Shown: piece by piece, positions 11,101-26,100 of the stretch
How positions within the stretch are numbered: the first letter of the stretch is position 1
Layout: every line of letters starts with the position of its first letter
Source of the DNA: Aedes albopictus
Taxonomy: Eukaryota > Arthropoda > Insecta > Diptera > Culicidae
Assembly (NCBI RefSeq): GCF_035046485.1
Contig: NC_085138.1
Location: 294,234,256-294,298,255 of the forward strand
DNA length: 64,000 bases
Direction of reading: 5' to 3'
The notes under the pieces: model-generated
The model's input: only the letters and a program-made list of their open reading frames with translations
Database searches by the model: none
What the model was told of the DNA's origin: nothing
Program-made: the position numbers and the translations under genes

Positions 11101-14100
11101 TGCACGAAATATGGGCACCTCACGGTATCAATGCAAATGTGAAACATTTCATTCAACATTGGGCATTTTGTTTAGAAGCACCTAAAGGTACTATTATGTA
11201 TCGAACCTGGGTTCATGAATGACTGCTGCAGGGTTCTAATCCATGGAGTGAAATAAACTTCTAGAACATTTTACAGCATTGATACGGCAGTTACATTGCT
11301 TCACCAATCCTATGCAATCAATACAATGATGCAGCCAATGCATCAATGCAACAATGTTGCGATGCATCAATGCAGCGATTCACTAATGCAACGATGAAAC
11401 AATGCAATAAATGGTTTAGGTGTCGTAATGTGTAAAACATTTCAAAGCGTGGCGGAAGGATAGACAGACAACTCTGGAATTTTATTTTTACATGACGCCT
11501 CTCATAGACCAATTTCTTCAGCTCCTCCGCTTAGGCGTTAAACTAGGTTCAACACTATGGGTAAACCAGGCTTGCATTTTAAGCGAAGTTAAAGAAATCG
11601 CAGCCTAATTTTATTGATTTATCGAAAGTATGGATTTACAATTTGAAAAAACTCAACATTTCCGAAGTAGAAAGGCTTAGTTGATGGATCCTTAGAAATT
11701 CTTCTGGGATTCCTTTCGGGATTCCTATATAAATTTATGTGGGTATTTCTCCAGGGTTTCGTTCAACGATTTCTCATGGGATTCCTCTGGGACAGGGGCT
11801 CTTAAACTTGTCCCTCTTAATACCCACATTGGATTGCAATGGAGTCTGGTAAGTCATCAATACGTGTTTAAAAAACATATGAGTCATTTCAGAAAATATG
11901 ATAATAATTTTCAAATAGGTAAGCATATTTTATCACTGACATTATTTTATGTGTGTCAAAAATGTACAATTAAAAATTGTGATCAGCTTGCGTTACGTAA
12001 CGCTTATAATTGGGATATTTGAAATATATTTTTAAATTTACAACGTAAATTAAGTGAAGATAAGGTGAATAAAGTGAAAATAAGGTTGAAATGCCCAAGC
12101 AATCAGTCTTAGCAGTCTTTTTGTCTTAAGAATTTTTGAGATAAATTGGCATTTTACGATTAAAGAGAACATAAAAAAATACAAAAGCTTCAGACATTTA
12201 GTGTTAATTTAATACTTAAAATGACTTAAAATATACACTTAACCCTCGAGCGATCGCGTTGTTGTATTTTGTACAACACGTTATAAAAATCTTGCTTTTT
12301 GTGTTCAGCATCAGCGTGGTGCTGGCGGTAGTGGCCAACCGCGCGAGTTACGGAAGGGTAAAAATTAAGAACTGCCTTCAAATGAAGGCACTTACACATC
12401 AAGTTTTTTGAATTTCTATTACTGATGGGTGCTCTGCTCAGATAAGTCCTTTGTAAAATTTAATGCCATGCTTGATACATTCCTGTTTTAGCTGTATTTT
12501 ATTGAAGTCACTTATTCAGTTGTTCTAATTTTAATAAAGGGTTATATCACCTTTTCAACAATGTTTTATCAAAGTTAAGCTTTACTGAAGTTTGGTAAAA
12601 TTATCAAACGTTCGGTAGCTTCTTAGGAACACATGGATTTTTTTTTATCAGAATCTTAAGCTTTCTGAAAGTTCTAGATTCAAATTCAAAAATTTCAACG
12701 CGCAGGCAGAAGCTTTAATATATTCCAAACTAAGACTCGTAATATAAAAGTTTGTATAGAATTAAGGAGAAACCTCATTGAATAACATATAGGGTACGTG
12801 TTTCATCATTAATCTCACGCTCCCATATTCATCCTATTCGAAAACAAGCGATTACGGCACCGATTGATTTCGTTCTTTTTGTTTTCATGGGTGCTCACTT
12901 CTAACAAAAAATACAAAAATAAGAAACAAAACAAATAGCGCTTATATCCTTTGTTTTTCGTAGGATGAAAATGGGAGCTACATGCTTAAGAAGGGAACTA
13001 ATGCCCTATCTGCCAATTCAACAAGCGCGTATTTTTAGATTACTTGAAGAGTGCTAACATAAGTTAAGGATGATATTTATTTCAGAATCGGTGAAACCGC
13101 CGCGATCCACCAAAAAGTCAGCCCGCGACCTACCAGTGGATCGCGACCCATAGTTTGAGAATCGCTGCTTTAGGATATTCAAAAAGACTCATTCTGGGGT
13201 TCTTTCATGGATTATTCCGAGATTTTTTTAAGGATTCTTACATTGATTTCTCCTGGACTCCTATGTCAATTCCTCTGGGTCCTTCTGTAAAGATTCCATC
13301 AATGATTTCTCCAGAGATTGCAGTTTATCTTTTATTTTGTGATTTTCAACGCTTATGCAAGTTTTTCAAACACAAGGAATTCTGTCGGAATTCTATAACT
13401 GATTCTTCCTGGGTTATTTTTGAGGATTTCCCCCAAGATTTCAGTTCAGTGTTTCGTGTGAATTCCGCTCAGGATTCTTTTATTGATTTTTTCCGAGATT
13501 CCTTCTGGCATTTGTTCAGGTATTCCTCCAAGGTTCATTAGCCGTTGTGTGGCCAGCAAAAAAGAAACATCCGTAGAATGCCGTCAGGGTACCCGGATAC
13601 CCACGAAATTGAAATGATCAAATCTTCGTGAAATTCCCATCGATTAAAAAAATGTCTCAACTCAGAAACTCATTATCTATCAGTATAATATTGGGTAGGA
13701 TCGGCTCGATCACAGTAAGTTTTGTTTTTATACAATACAATGTACAGGCTTTTCGGTAAGTTAGTAGCAATATCGGTATCAATTATCATAAAACTGCTTC
13801 AGCACGTACTGCACCCACTCGCATAACAATCCCATTTGTAAAAAGTAGGGATTGAAACGTATTTCGGTCAGCTCGAAACTTCCACAGATAGCTTTGCACC
13901 TCAATATGTACATAACTGTGAACAATATTACGTTTACCAAAAAAAGCTGAGTTTCAGTTTTGTGTTACAGGGTACACAAATCCATGATGGGACTGTATTG
14001 CGGGTACTTTCAATATGGGAGGTCATGGTTAGGATTTTTTTCCGCATATTGATGTAGGGGGATTAGGGGCATAATGGACACCCTAAGCAAATGAGTACGA

Positions 14101-17100
14101 TAGGCCTGTATAACAGAGTAAAACTTAACATATTATCAGTTGTCTTACAACTTTAACTTGTTTCCTACGTCTTTCAATCATTTACAGGAGGTAGAATGTG
14201 TTTATTGTGAAGAAATAATGAATTGTAAACCGTGTGTTTTTCAGGGCTGGCAGGAAAGGTACGGGGCGAAATTGACACCCATCGGGGCATAATGGACACC
14301 CCTGCATATTTTATGCTAATTCTTTGATTACATCGGCCAGTTAAGTAATTTGCCTATGGAGATCAATACCACAGATATAATACTCCATCTTAGACAAGTT
14401 TACATAACATCAAAGTTAATTAAATAAACTTTAGACTAAAATAATCGGATTGATTTTTTTCAAACTCTCTAAAACGCCTAACAGTATGCAATGTGCGTAC
14501 ATCCATTCGTAATTGCCAGAGTTCATTTCGCCCCGAATCGACTACAACATTAAAATTGCTATTTTGAGTAAATTCTGATCAAAAATAAAATACTTCATCC
14601 ATTGCTAAATCTTCGTATACATGTAGATAAAGTAACAATTCATTTGTTTTTATGGTGGACACACCCAAACACTTGTAATACTTTATTTGATGCTGCTTCG
14701 AAATTATAAGAATTTCACCATATGAAAAACATATTTCAATTTCAATGATATTAAATGACACTTTTGTAAAATAGAACCATGACTTGTTCCTTCACACTTA
14801 TGCATTGAAAGTTTTACATAAAAGTCAACGGTTTCGGAAAAAGCATGGGTGTCCATTTCGCCCCAGGTGTCCATTATGCCCCTAATACCCCTATGTTTGA
14901 ATTGAATGAACAAATGAATAAAAATAAAAAAAAAACGGTGGAAAATTGACAATATGATCATTTCAGTTTCGTGGGTACCTGGATACCCACCTGAGTAGTA
15001 GTGGGTACCCTGCCGGCTACATAAGAGTTAAGGGATTCCTTCCGGGATTTCTCCTGAATTCTTTCTGAGATTTTTCCAGCGATTCCTCTTGGATTTCGCA
15101 CAGGATTCCGAATTCCTTCTAAAATTATTTTAATTAATTTGCCAGGAATCCTTTCGTAATTCCTTGAGGAACTCTTTCCTAGATTTCTCCTATTTAGTTT
15201 TTTTTTTCAGAATAGAGAGAATAGATTCTTGTATAGATTGAAATTTGAGTATTGATAGAAAATTTTATTGAACATTGAAATTGTGAGGCACCTTGGGCCC
15301 TAACGGGTTGACTCTATACATTTATTTACAACGATTCTGCCTTGAAAATAACTCATTAGTGCACCACATCCGATCATCCTTCTTTTCCAAAAAGTTAATT
15401 GAAATACCTAAAATAATGTTACTCATACCAATGATATGTATTTTCCTTCTTTTTCTTTTTATGTTTATACTTTCAGAGTTTGAAAAAAATGGTATGTCCA
15501 CGTCAGGGTTTTAGAGCGCACTCGCGGCGCATTATTTTCTGAAACACTGATCAGCGATAGCCTATACGATGGGGTTCCGTTCATTTTTTTTGCTCTCCAC
15601 GAGGGGAACTTCCATGTCTGCCATCTTGCTCACTGCAGTGCCAAATGCAAGTGATAATTTATTTTTGAAAATGGAATTAGATCATGACTTATTATTGTGG
15701 ACAACTACAAATAATGTATCTCAATTCTACATATCTTGTTTTTAATTGATTTTAAGCTTTCCCTGAAAACATGAAGAAATAATGGAATTTTGTTTTTCCA
15801 ACACACTACTTTATTTCACCCGCCTCAAGCTCCTCATGATTCACGAGTCATATAAACCACACTGGTACTGCACAAATCGTCGACTGAAAGCGTGGCCGCA
15901 ACTAACCATGCTTCTTCAAGGGAAACACCGTAACTACGTAACAAATTTGGTGGAGCAGCTGATTGAACAAGTCGGAAGGCGAATAATGTTCTTTTCTTTC
16001 TTTTTTTTTCTTTTCCCCAAAAATATCGTTTGAAACACCAAGTTACAAAACCGTGAATATAACCAACCGGCGTGAATGTGATATATCCTCCGACGATATG
16101 CTGGCTTGCCAAAACTACGGACTCAAACGTATAATGTTCCTTAATTTGCTATCAAAACGTACACTGAAGGAATCCTTGATTATTTCACAAGGTGTTTGTA
16201 TTTCTTTCTTTTGTGTTTTCCGTATTTTCAGCCTTCTCTCTGTGTCTCGTCTTTCCCTTCTTGCACGGGTGCACGAAGAAGAGACCTGCTGGGGTTGTCT
16301 GTTGCAAACAAGTTGAATTCTTTCCATCAAATCATACCGGAAAGATACCCATATTATCAAGAACACATCTAACAACACTTCTACCCATCCGTGGATCAAG
16401 AGAAGCTGCAAGATGATACAGAACAGCATCGGCCCGTTGTTCAGTCTTCGATTTTCTCTTTTTATCTCTCTTTGTCTATTTTTCTCTCTCTCTCTTTGTG
16501 TCTTGTTTTGTTCTCTATTTTTTTCTATTTCATTCCAATCAACATGCCCATTTTGTGTCATCACATCCAAGTGCATTTGTCCGACTACGCCCATGTTTCC
16601 ACATTGTCTCTCAACCGTCTCTTTCATTCCACTATGATCGATGGTAATGAAATGAAGTGAATCAATCTCCAGGTTATCAGCACTAACTACACACTCCTCG
16701 CTCATCTCTATCGCCATTCATTGAAAATCGAAAATATAAAAAAAAAAAATCAGTCACCAAAGCTCTCAATTAATCCATTTTATTTTTCTATTTATTTTTT
16801 ATTTATTTTCAGGATCTCTATTTCTCTCGCATATTTTTCTGTTCTCGTTTTCGTTCTTTTTATCTCTTGAAATTACCAATCCCTGAAAAAAAATGACACG
16901 AAACATTGATTGCTCCCCTGCCTCTTCTGCGAGATCATTTCCAACTGAGCATTAACCTACTACTACACTGCCACAAGTCCTCCACAGTAGCGAAGTGTGA
17001 AATGAACTCATAATCTCATAATGATGATGATGATGATGAAGATGGGGGAACACGCCGAAAAGGTTAGCTTGCATTTCTACTCAAAAATAACTACTGATTT

Positions 17101-20100
17101 CTCCATTTTATTTTCGGATTCTTTCGTCTCAGATATCCTTCTCTTCCAAACAGCAGCTCGGCGCAATATATATATTTTTTTGAACAGTTATATTTGGAAT
17201 TTGTTGGTAATACAATTTTGTTTCGCTACATTTCCTCAAAAGCATTAGAAATCATTCCACTGGAACAGAGCTGATTTCCACCTTGGAATAAGACTGTTCA
17301 ATTGAGGGTTTTCTTAACAAATATGCTAGAAGAGGTATTTTTTTTTATTTTTACCTTGTATAGAGAAGTTGATATTTGTGGAGCGGACCTGGTGTGATGG
17401 TTAGAACATTTGACTATCACGCCGAGGACCTGGAATCGAATCCCACTCCCGACAAAATTGCAAAATGTGAGTTCTTCCTTCGGAAGGGAAGTAAAGTGTG
17501 GGTCCCGAGATAAACTAGCCTATGGCTGAAAATCTCGTTAATACAGATAAAAAAAATAAAAGTTGATATTTAATTGCATCAACTCGGAACGAAAGTATAA
17601 TAGGTCTCTTTTGACGTTTAAATTTATGTGCCCTTGGTTGCGATTGATTGCGTCATAGTGATCTGCATTGCGATTGAAATTTGTATTGCATTTTATTTAC
17701 AAACATTGCATTTTTCTCACAAGGAGTTGGAATTGTTCTTCGCGGGACGGGGCAAGATGGGTCACTTAAGGATCAGGCTGGTTACTAGTGTGGGTCATCG
17801 AAACCGTTTTCTCAGATCAAAGCTGTTTTGGTTCCGTTTCGGGTCCTGAGTATCTGTGCAAAATTTGAGCACGATCGGTTGCGTCTACACTTTGCGCATC
17901 GCAAGTGAAAATTGTATGGGATTTTGTATGGGAAAACATACTTTTTTGCATTTAAGTCATAAGTTGAAAAAGTTTGAAACTTTCTAACCGATACAGTAAA
18001 ATGATAGCCTAGGAAGTTCTGAAAAACTTTGTTGAAGACCGCAAAGGGATCCGATGCTTGTGAAAAAAGTTATAAACAACGAACCGCATGCATGTGTTTA
18101 TGTTTTAACATGTAAAGGAATAACAATAGCAACAAAATCATGCTGTTTCGCCAAGCAATGTTATCGCTATAATTTTTTTCATACGCATCAGATCACTTCG
18201 CGGTCTTCGACAAAGTTTTTCAGGACACCCTAGGCTATGTTTTCACTTTATCGGTTACACGGTTTTAGAAAAATTCGAGCTTGTTATGAGAGAAATGCAA
18301 AAAAGTGTGTTTTCCCATGTAAAACCCCATACAAACTTCAAACGCGATGCGCAAAACGTAGACATAACCGATCGTGCCCAAATTTTGCACACTCATTTGG
18401 GTCCTGAAATGGGATCAAAAAAGCTTTGATCTGATGGGATACCATTGATTTTTTCATTTTTCCATATAAACGATGACCCACTCTACTGGTTACACACTAA
18501 GATTCAGATGTTCCAGCTCAGTAATTTTTTCACTGAGTTCAGTATTTTTCCATCTTTTTACTGAGTTTTCAACAGCAGATTTATTTCGGTACACTCGGTA
18601 ATCGTATTTACCGTTCACCAGTAACGATATTTACCGTGCTTCAGTAACTTTTGACAGTTTGTGAGATGAGCTCGGTAACTCATTTACAGAATATCCGCAA
18701 AATAAATAACCGAGCGTACCGAGTTAAATCTGCTGTTGAGAACTCAGTAAAAAGATGGGAAAAATACCGAGCTGATCTTAGTGTGTACCTAACAAAATTA
18801 TCAACATAATCAAAACATAAGTAACTGCGCTCAAAAATGACACTGACTCATCTTGCCCCACCCTCCCTAATCAAAGACGTTGGAAATTTGCCGAAATTCT
18901 TTGTCGAAGACCGCAAAGCGAGTGGAAAGATTAACGGAGTTACTCTGAGTTGCCCTGAACAGTTGCCTTGCTGCCCTGCAGCGCAGTGTAGGAAATATGT
19001 TTTAAGAACGTGATTTAAGTCACACCCATATATACTTGGTGAAATAAAAGTGTTTTAATGTGGCAGCATGTTACATTCACTTTTGTTACGATACTTCACT
19101 AACATTTGATATTTTTTGTATGATTGACCAAAAATGAGCGGTGAATGGCGACCTCACGGTGTATACTACAGGTCGTCTGATAATGTTTAACATTTAACAT
19201 GTAAAGGATAGAAATCCTAAATATAGAGATATGCAATCGAACAGCGGGAACTGTCACAGCGTGTGCCAAATGAACAATTTATCGTTTGTAGGGATGTTTC
19301 GCTTAAGGCGAAACTAGAAGCATTTCCTCACTTTTTGGTTTTTGATTTTTTATTAAATAACGAAGCAATATTTTCAAAATCGGTTTTCGTGCACATGTAG
19401 AGTATGGATCAAGGTATCTTCTGATTTTTTTTTGTAGTGGAAAATGTTTTTCGTTTTTGCAGAAACCATTTTTGAACAAAATTTCACGAAAAAATGGTTT
19501 CTGCAAAAATGGAAAACATTTTCCACCTAAAAAAAATATCAGAAAATACCTTGATCTACACTATACATGTGCACGAAAACCGATTTTGAAAATATTGCTT
19601 CGTTATTTAATAAAAAATCAAAAACCGAAAAAATGAGAAAATGCTTCCAGTTTCGCCTTAAACGGTATTATAAATAAAAGTTTGTAATTACAAGAAATTG
19701 ACGGCATAAGCTAATTAAGTGAAAAGAATATAATTAATTAATTGTGCTTTCAAAAGCTTATGCTAAGGAAGCTAAGCTTGTTTCGATTTTCATCTTTGAT
19801 TTTGACCAAAAAAATCTTAATTACCTATAGTCGTTCTCAAAGAATTCTAAAGATCCAGGGAAGAACGCGATGAAGTACAGGGGATAGACAAAATGATCGG
19901 GACGGGCAAAATTTTCACTTTTCAAAAAATGTTCAACTAGCTGTAACTTTTCGAAAAATGCATCAATTATTCTCAAATTTTCACTGTAAGTTGATCAATT
20001 AGTTGTGTATCAGTGGACAAAATTTGGAAAAGATCAGGCTATTCTACACGAAGTTATAAAAATTCTAGAAAAAGTTATAATTATCCGATAGCCAACTTTG

Positions 20101-23100
20101 AGCTGTTATATCTTCGGATTCAATGAACCGAATGCAATGAAATTCTGACCATTTATGACTTATATAATGAGCTCTGAAAAACTTTCGACACAACTTTAAA
20201 TTATTAATAAGAGAAAAAGTTATAGTGATTTTATTTATTTTATGATTTTTTAGTAAATTGGTCTATTTTTAATATGCATCCCAATACTTTTTCTATTAAT
20301 TGAAGACTATGTTGTAACTTTCCTTCAAAACATATTTGTATTCAAGACAACTAGAGGGAATTTAAATGAACTATAATTAGCATCTTGAATTTTGAAACAA
20401 TGTTAAAGTTTTAGAAAATTTGATGTTTTATTAGAAAAACAAACTAATCGTAATAATTTTCTTCCGTGTTAAGAATTCTAAGTTGTGTCAAAAGTTTTTC
20501 AAAGCTCATTATATAAGTCATAAACAGTCAAAATTTCATTGCATTCGGTTCATTGAATCCGGAGATATAACAGCTCAAAGTTGGCTATCGGATAATTATA
20601 CCTTTTTCTAGAATCTTTATAACTTCGTGCCGAATAGCCCGATCTTTTCCAAATTTTGTCCACTAATACACAACTAGTTGATCAACTTACAGTGAAAATA
20701 TGAGAATAATTGATGCATTTTTCGAAAAGTTACAGCTAGTTGAACATTTTTTGAAAAGTGAAAATTTTGCCTGTCCCGATCATTTTGTCTATCCCCTGTA
20801 TCATATTTAGTCCTCGACGGATGTGCAGACATTTAACATAAGAGTTTGGCAAAATTTAATTCTATATCATGGAATAATGTTTGTCTGTTAGATAAGCAAT
20901 CAATGTTTTAAAAATATTTCCTAATATTGATATGCTAATTTCATTGTTCGCAATGCGGAGTGTGGAGACGCAACCCATCGCGCATATATTATATATTGGT
21001 CAGTTGTTTAGGACGCTAAAGAGGTTCAAAATTGTAAAAAAAAAACGACGACCATGTTGACCCAGTCATGTATTTGCAGTGTCAGCAGATGATTATCTTC
21101 AGTGGCGATAGTGACGAATCCTGAGCAGATGCATGATTTTTTTGAGCGAGCACTAACAGCTGGCACACGATAATATGAGTAAGAATATAGGATACCGAAG
21201 ATAGCTGTTTGTCAATAACAGTGGAAGTTCGATACTATGTCTATCAGTACATAATAATAGATGTATCCAAGGTATATGGCATATATGTGAATGGGATGTC
21301 AGGAAAATGCCATTGGTTGATAAATTCACAATCTTACTTTAGATTACAATAGTGTAACTACACAGTTCAGGTGTAAAAACTCTGTGTGATTCGTAACTGT
21401 TCCAAATATGGAGCCATCTTTAATATGGATCTCACTCGGTAATTTAGAAACTGTAAAAAAAACTCCAACAACAAAATAAAACATGTGATGGATTTACTGT
21501 TAACTGTAGTATTGTGAAAAATAAAATATGCGAACAACAAAAGAGTTAAATGTCGATGTAGAATGTGGTGGCGTTCCGTAGAAAATGACAACTTTTATCG
21601 CATAACTTCGAAAATAATGCGAAAACAAAACAATGCCGTCTACATTTTTGTTCTGAAAGGTATTGAAATACCCTGTTTTTACTTGAGACGAGTTACTCTA
21701 GTTACTTATACAAGAAGATGTTTCTGAAGATTAATAGAGAGTCTCTTAAAACTGCTCTCAAAATTGAATGTTCTTGTCTAAAACGATGTTATATGTGCAG
21801 TATTTCAAGCATACTTGAGAAGAATTTTGAAACCGCAAATCGAATAAAATAATGAACAGAATTTTCATATTCTTTGAACTAATATTTGGTGAAATTCAAT
21901 ATCAGCTATACTGCCCCCACTCGTATAGGGTAGGTAATCAAAATTTGAACCAAATTGCGGCTTTCTGAAGCAGTGCAAATTTTAAGTGAATTTTTTCTCC
22001 CACATGGAAATAATTTACTACGGCAAAATCGTATGTACACGAAAGCCACGGGTATAAGCTTTCTGTTGAATGGTAAAAAGTTTTTATTTGCACCGAATTT
22101 CATTGAAATATTCGATTTTTCATCAACAATGATTTTAATCTTAATTTGAACCATCGTAATCATAATTTGAACAAATTTTAATCTTAATTTGAACTACTGG
22201 CGGCAGCAGCTCGAGCAACTCACAAAACAGCCAATTCCATACTAAATAATTAAAAATCTCATGAATCTGCTAATTCTCATACCTATTTTTCATTAGGCAG
22301 TGAAATCTCAACTAAGAATGTTCGAAATTCTTTAGGAATTTGGAAACTAAATTTGGAATTTTTCATCCCCCAAGAGTAAACAAAGCAACCACTAGCGCAG
22401 TCTACAGGCCAACACTAGAGGCTCACCCCCGTTTACTAGTTCAACTTTAGATTACAAATGGTTCAACTTAAGATAACATTCACCAAGTAAGAATCACTTA
22501 AATTGATAATTTTATTACAAATAATGCGGAATATTATTCAGTTGGTCGATTCTACGATAAATAAGCTTTCATTTGACGTATTCACTTATTGCGTGTGATG
22601 CAATCCATGAGCTGGATGTCTCCGGAGCAGTGCTGAGAAATTCATTTCGTCATATCTAAATTCAATCACCTACAGCTAATTTTAGAAGCTAAGCCTGAGA
22701 ATATGGTATATGAAAAACTTGTGCGGCTAGACCAGTTCTGCAAGAAAGTCACGGAAAAACCGCAATTTTTCGAATATTTGAGGTAAATGTCACGGACTAC
22801 CTTCGAAAAACGCAAATGATATTCACGGTGAATAACATTTAGCATTTTTTAAAGGTAGTCCGTGACATTTACCTTAAATTTTCGAAAAATAGCGGTTTTT
22901 CCGTGACTTTCTTGCAGAACTGGTTTAGCCACACAAGTTTTTCATATACCATATTCTCAGGTTCAGCTTCTAAAATGAGCTGTAGGTGGTTGAATTTAGA
23001 TATGACGAAATGAAATTTTCAGTACTGCTCCGGAGTCAATGAACCGATTGCAATGAAACTTTGACCATTCATGACTTATATAATGAACTCTGGAAAACAT

Positions 23101-26100
23101 TTCACTTAACTTAAAATTTTGAACAAGCGAAAAAGTTATAGCGATTTTATTTTTTTTCACGATTTTTTAGTAAATTGGTCTATTTTTAATATGCATCCCA
23201 TTACTTTTTCAATTTATTGGCGGCTATGTTGTTACTTTCCTTCAAAACGCATTTATATATAAGTCAATTAGAGGGAAACTAAATGAACTATAATTTGCAT
23301 CTTGAATTTTGAAACGATGTTGATGTTTTGGATAATTTGGTGTATTTTTAGAAAAATAATCTAATCGTTATAACTTTCTTCCGTGTTAAGAATATTAAGT
23401 AAAGGCAATGGTTTTTCATAGCTCATTATATAAGTCATAAATGGACAAAATTTCATTGCATTCGGTTCATTGAATCCGGAGATATAACAGCTCAAAGTTG
23501 ACTATCGGATAATTTTACCTTTTTCAAAAATCGTTATAACTTCGTGAAGAATTGTCCGATCTTTTCCAAATTTTGTCCACTGATACACAACTAGTTGAGG
23601 AACTTACAGTAAAAATTTGAAAATATTTGATGCACTTTTCGAAAAGTTACAGCTAATTGAACATTTTTTGGAAAGTGAAAATTTTGCCTGTCCCGATCAT
23701 TTTGTCTATTCCCTGTAGAGTAAAGTGGAACAAAAGTTCGAGTGGAGCAAGAGTTTCTTTTGAAGCTTTTGAGCTCAATTCCAATTATTTCTTTTCGGTG
23801 TCAAGGATGTTCGAAGCCTTTTTGAAAAGAGTCTTTCACTCAAAAATTATGAAAATTGATCAATATTTCGAATTATTAGGTTCTCATACACAAAATCTTA
23901 CAAGGCGGGAGGGGGTGTCAAAAAATCGCTAAAATTCCCTTACATAATTAATGGACAGCCCCTAACTAGGTATATTTTGAAGATGCTTTAGCATGTATAA
24001 CTTTTTGCAAAAAAAAAATGGAAATCATATTTTACACATAGTGGGGCAAAAGTTCGCGTCATGTGAAAATGTTTGGTAAAATTCTGCAAAATGTACATAT
24101 TATCTCTAAAAATTATGGAATTAGTGAGAAAATTCGATCAAAGTTGAAAAAAACATGTTGATTTGAACAAATCCAGATAGAACTTTCAAGTGAATTCAAG
24201 TTCCAACATCAAATATTAATTGGTTTCAGGTATTACTATTACCAAAGTGTCAAAATAGAGTGCTACGGTTAGCAAAACTACACAAACACTAGATTCGAGC
24301 TTTTGCCCCAGTGTTGTAACTCAGAATTGAAAAGACATTTGGCGTTACTTTGTTCAGCGAAATTTTAGTTCATGGATGGTGGAATCACATCACGATATTC
24401 GAAAAAAAATATGAATTTTTGACTAGGGTCGATCTTTTGCCCAACCTTAGTCTACAAGTATAAAGATGAAAATAATTTATTTTAAAATTTCAAATCTTAT
24501 TTACTAGCGGAAAACTCATGAAATTTGGTTTTCTCTATGAATAGAAACCCAACGACAGAAAGAAGTAAAACATACCAGCCAATTTTACTGAACAAATCAT
24601 ATTCTTATCAGTGCTGCTAAAATAACTATATTGGATGGAAATTATAGTTTTTTTTTTTATTCCTGTTCGGGTTTGTCACTGCGATCAGTTTTTAGATCTA
24701 TTGTGACGGCTTAGGTACAAAACGTCGAAAGACAAAACGTCGAATGCCAAAACGTCGAATGCCAAAAGGTCGAATGCCAAAACGTCGAAAGGGACAAAAC
24801 GTCGAAAACGAGTAATCTAAGCAAATAGTGAGTTCTTTATTCTTTTAAAGGATACTCATTCTTTCACTTGCATCTGCCAACTAGTTCAGTGGGAAGCCTT
24901 CCTGATGCTCCCTGAAACAACACCTCAGGGTCGGCATGTTCCTTGACCAGTTCTTCGTGGGTAGGGAATATTCACACTGTCGTATATAAAAAAACTCACA
25001 TCACGTCACGTTAAGTGTAAAATTATTTATTCCCGAACTTTCCCGGCTTTTCTTCTCTTACTTCTTTGAGGCCCCTTCTACTGGCACCCAGTGTTGCATT
25101 TGAACTAAACGCGAGCCAAAAAGGAACTAAGCTTGGATGTGTCATCAAATCTTATGTGCGTCCTGACCAAGGTGCTGCCCTAGGACTTGGTGACGCATCT
25201 GCATGCATGCGTTGTTGCGCGAATATATGCGCCATAATGAAATGGGACATTTTGGCATCGGGCATTAAGATTCTGCACCGAAATCCGGATTTTCCGGTAA
25301 TCCACTGTGACCAAACTAGTTCCCCCTCTCAATAGAGGGTGACTTTCTGAATCGAATCAACCCAAGATATTTGTGAAAAAAATGGCAAACAAATGACCAT
25401 TTAAGTTTACCAGGTACCAGGGTGCCATGTTTTTGCGGGTGCAGTTCTTGATCAAATTTTGAACTGAACAATGTTCAAATATGTTTGATCGCAGCGTTGA
25501 TCACCGCTTTTGAACTTCAACGCAAATTGATCGCGTTCAAATGCAACACTGCGAGTGGCACACTGTAACAAGTTTCCTTCCACAAATTTTCAACATTACG
25601 TCACAGCATCCTTCAGGGTAGCTTCGATGGTAGCCTCTAGCTATCGTCTGCCGGATCTCTGGCACCTTAGGGTGGCGATGGCGATCATCGGGTGCATTGT
25701 TCCTTCAAGGGCGTCTGGTTTGGTTTACAGCACGACTTGCCGGTACTTTCCATCCCAACGTAAGAGGTGGGAGGGAATGTCTTCCTCAATCAAAACCGGA
25801 GTTCTACTTGAAATAGCGGGGTTTTGACTAGCTGTCCTTCTCCGTAATTCATCCGGTATTCACAGAATATGGTACTAGTACAACAATGCTAAGTATCCTC
25901 GCAATAATCTTTACTCAGCTAGTGGTTTTAACTGAAGCATTATAGAGCGCAAAATGAGTCACTGACCTTCAGCGTTCGGGCAGTGACCCCAGATAACGAG
26001 ACAATGTTCGTGTGTCCCCATCAATCAGTTCGTCATCCTGCCATCTTGGTGGATCTACCGTATCACCACCCCTCTCAGGCTACCAACAGGATCGATTTAA

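Noticed and set aside
16115..16717. 200-codon open frame on the minus strand
   Set aside because: It covers the CT-rich tract, its composition follows the base bias (Arg/Glu/Lys runs), it has no recognised domain and lies inside the PUF60 intron. No splice or start context supports it.
17020..17062. ATG-repeat start with donor AAAAG|GTTAGC as an alternative PUF60 first exon
   Set aside because: It ends in phase 0, whereas exon 3 needs phase 1, so the product would be out of frame.
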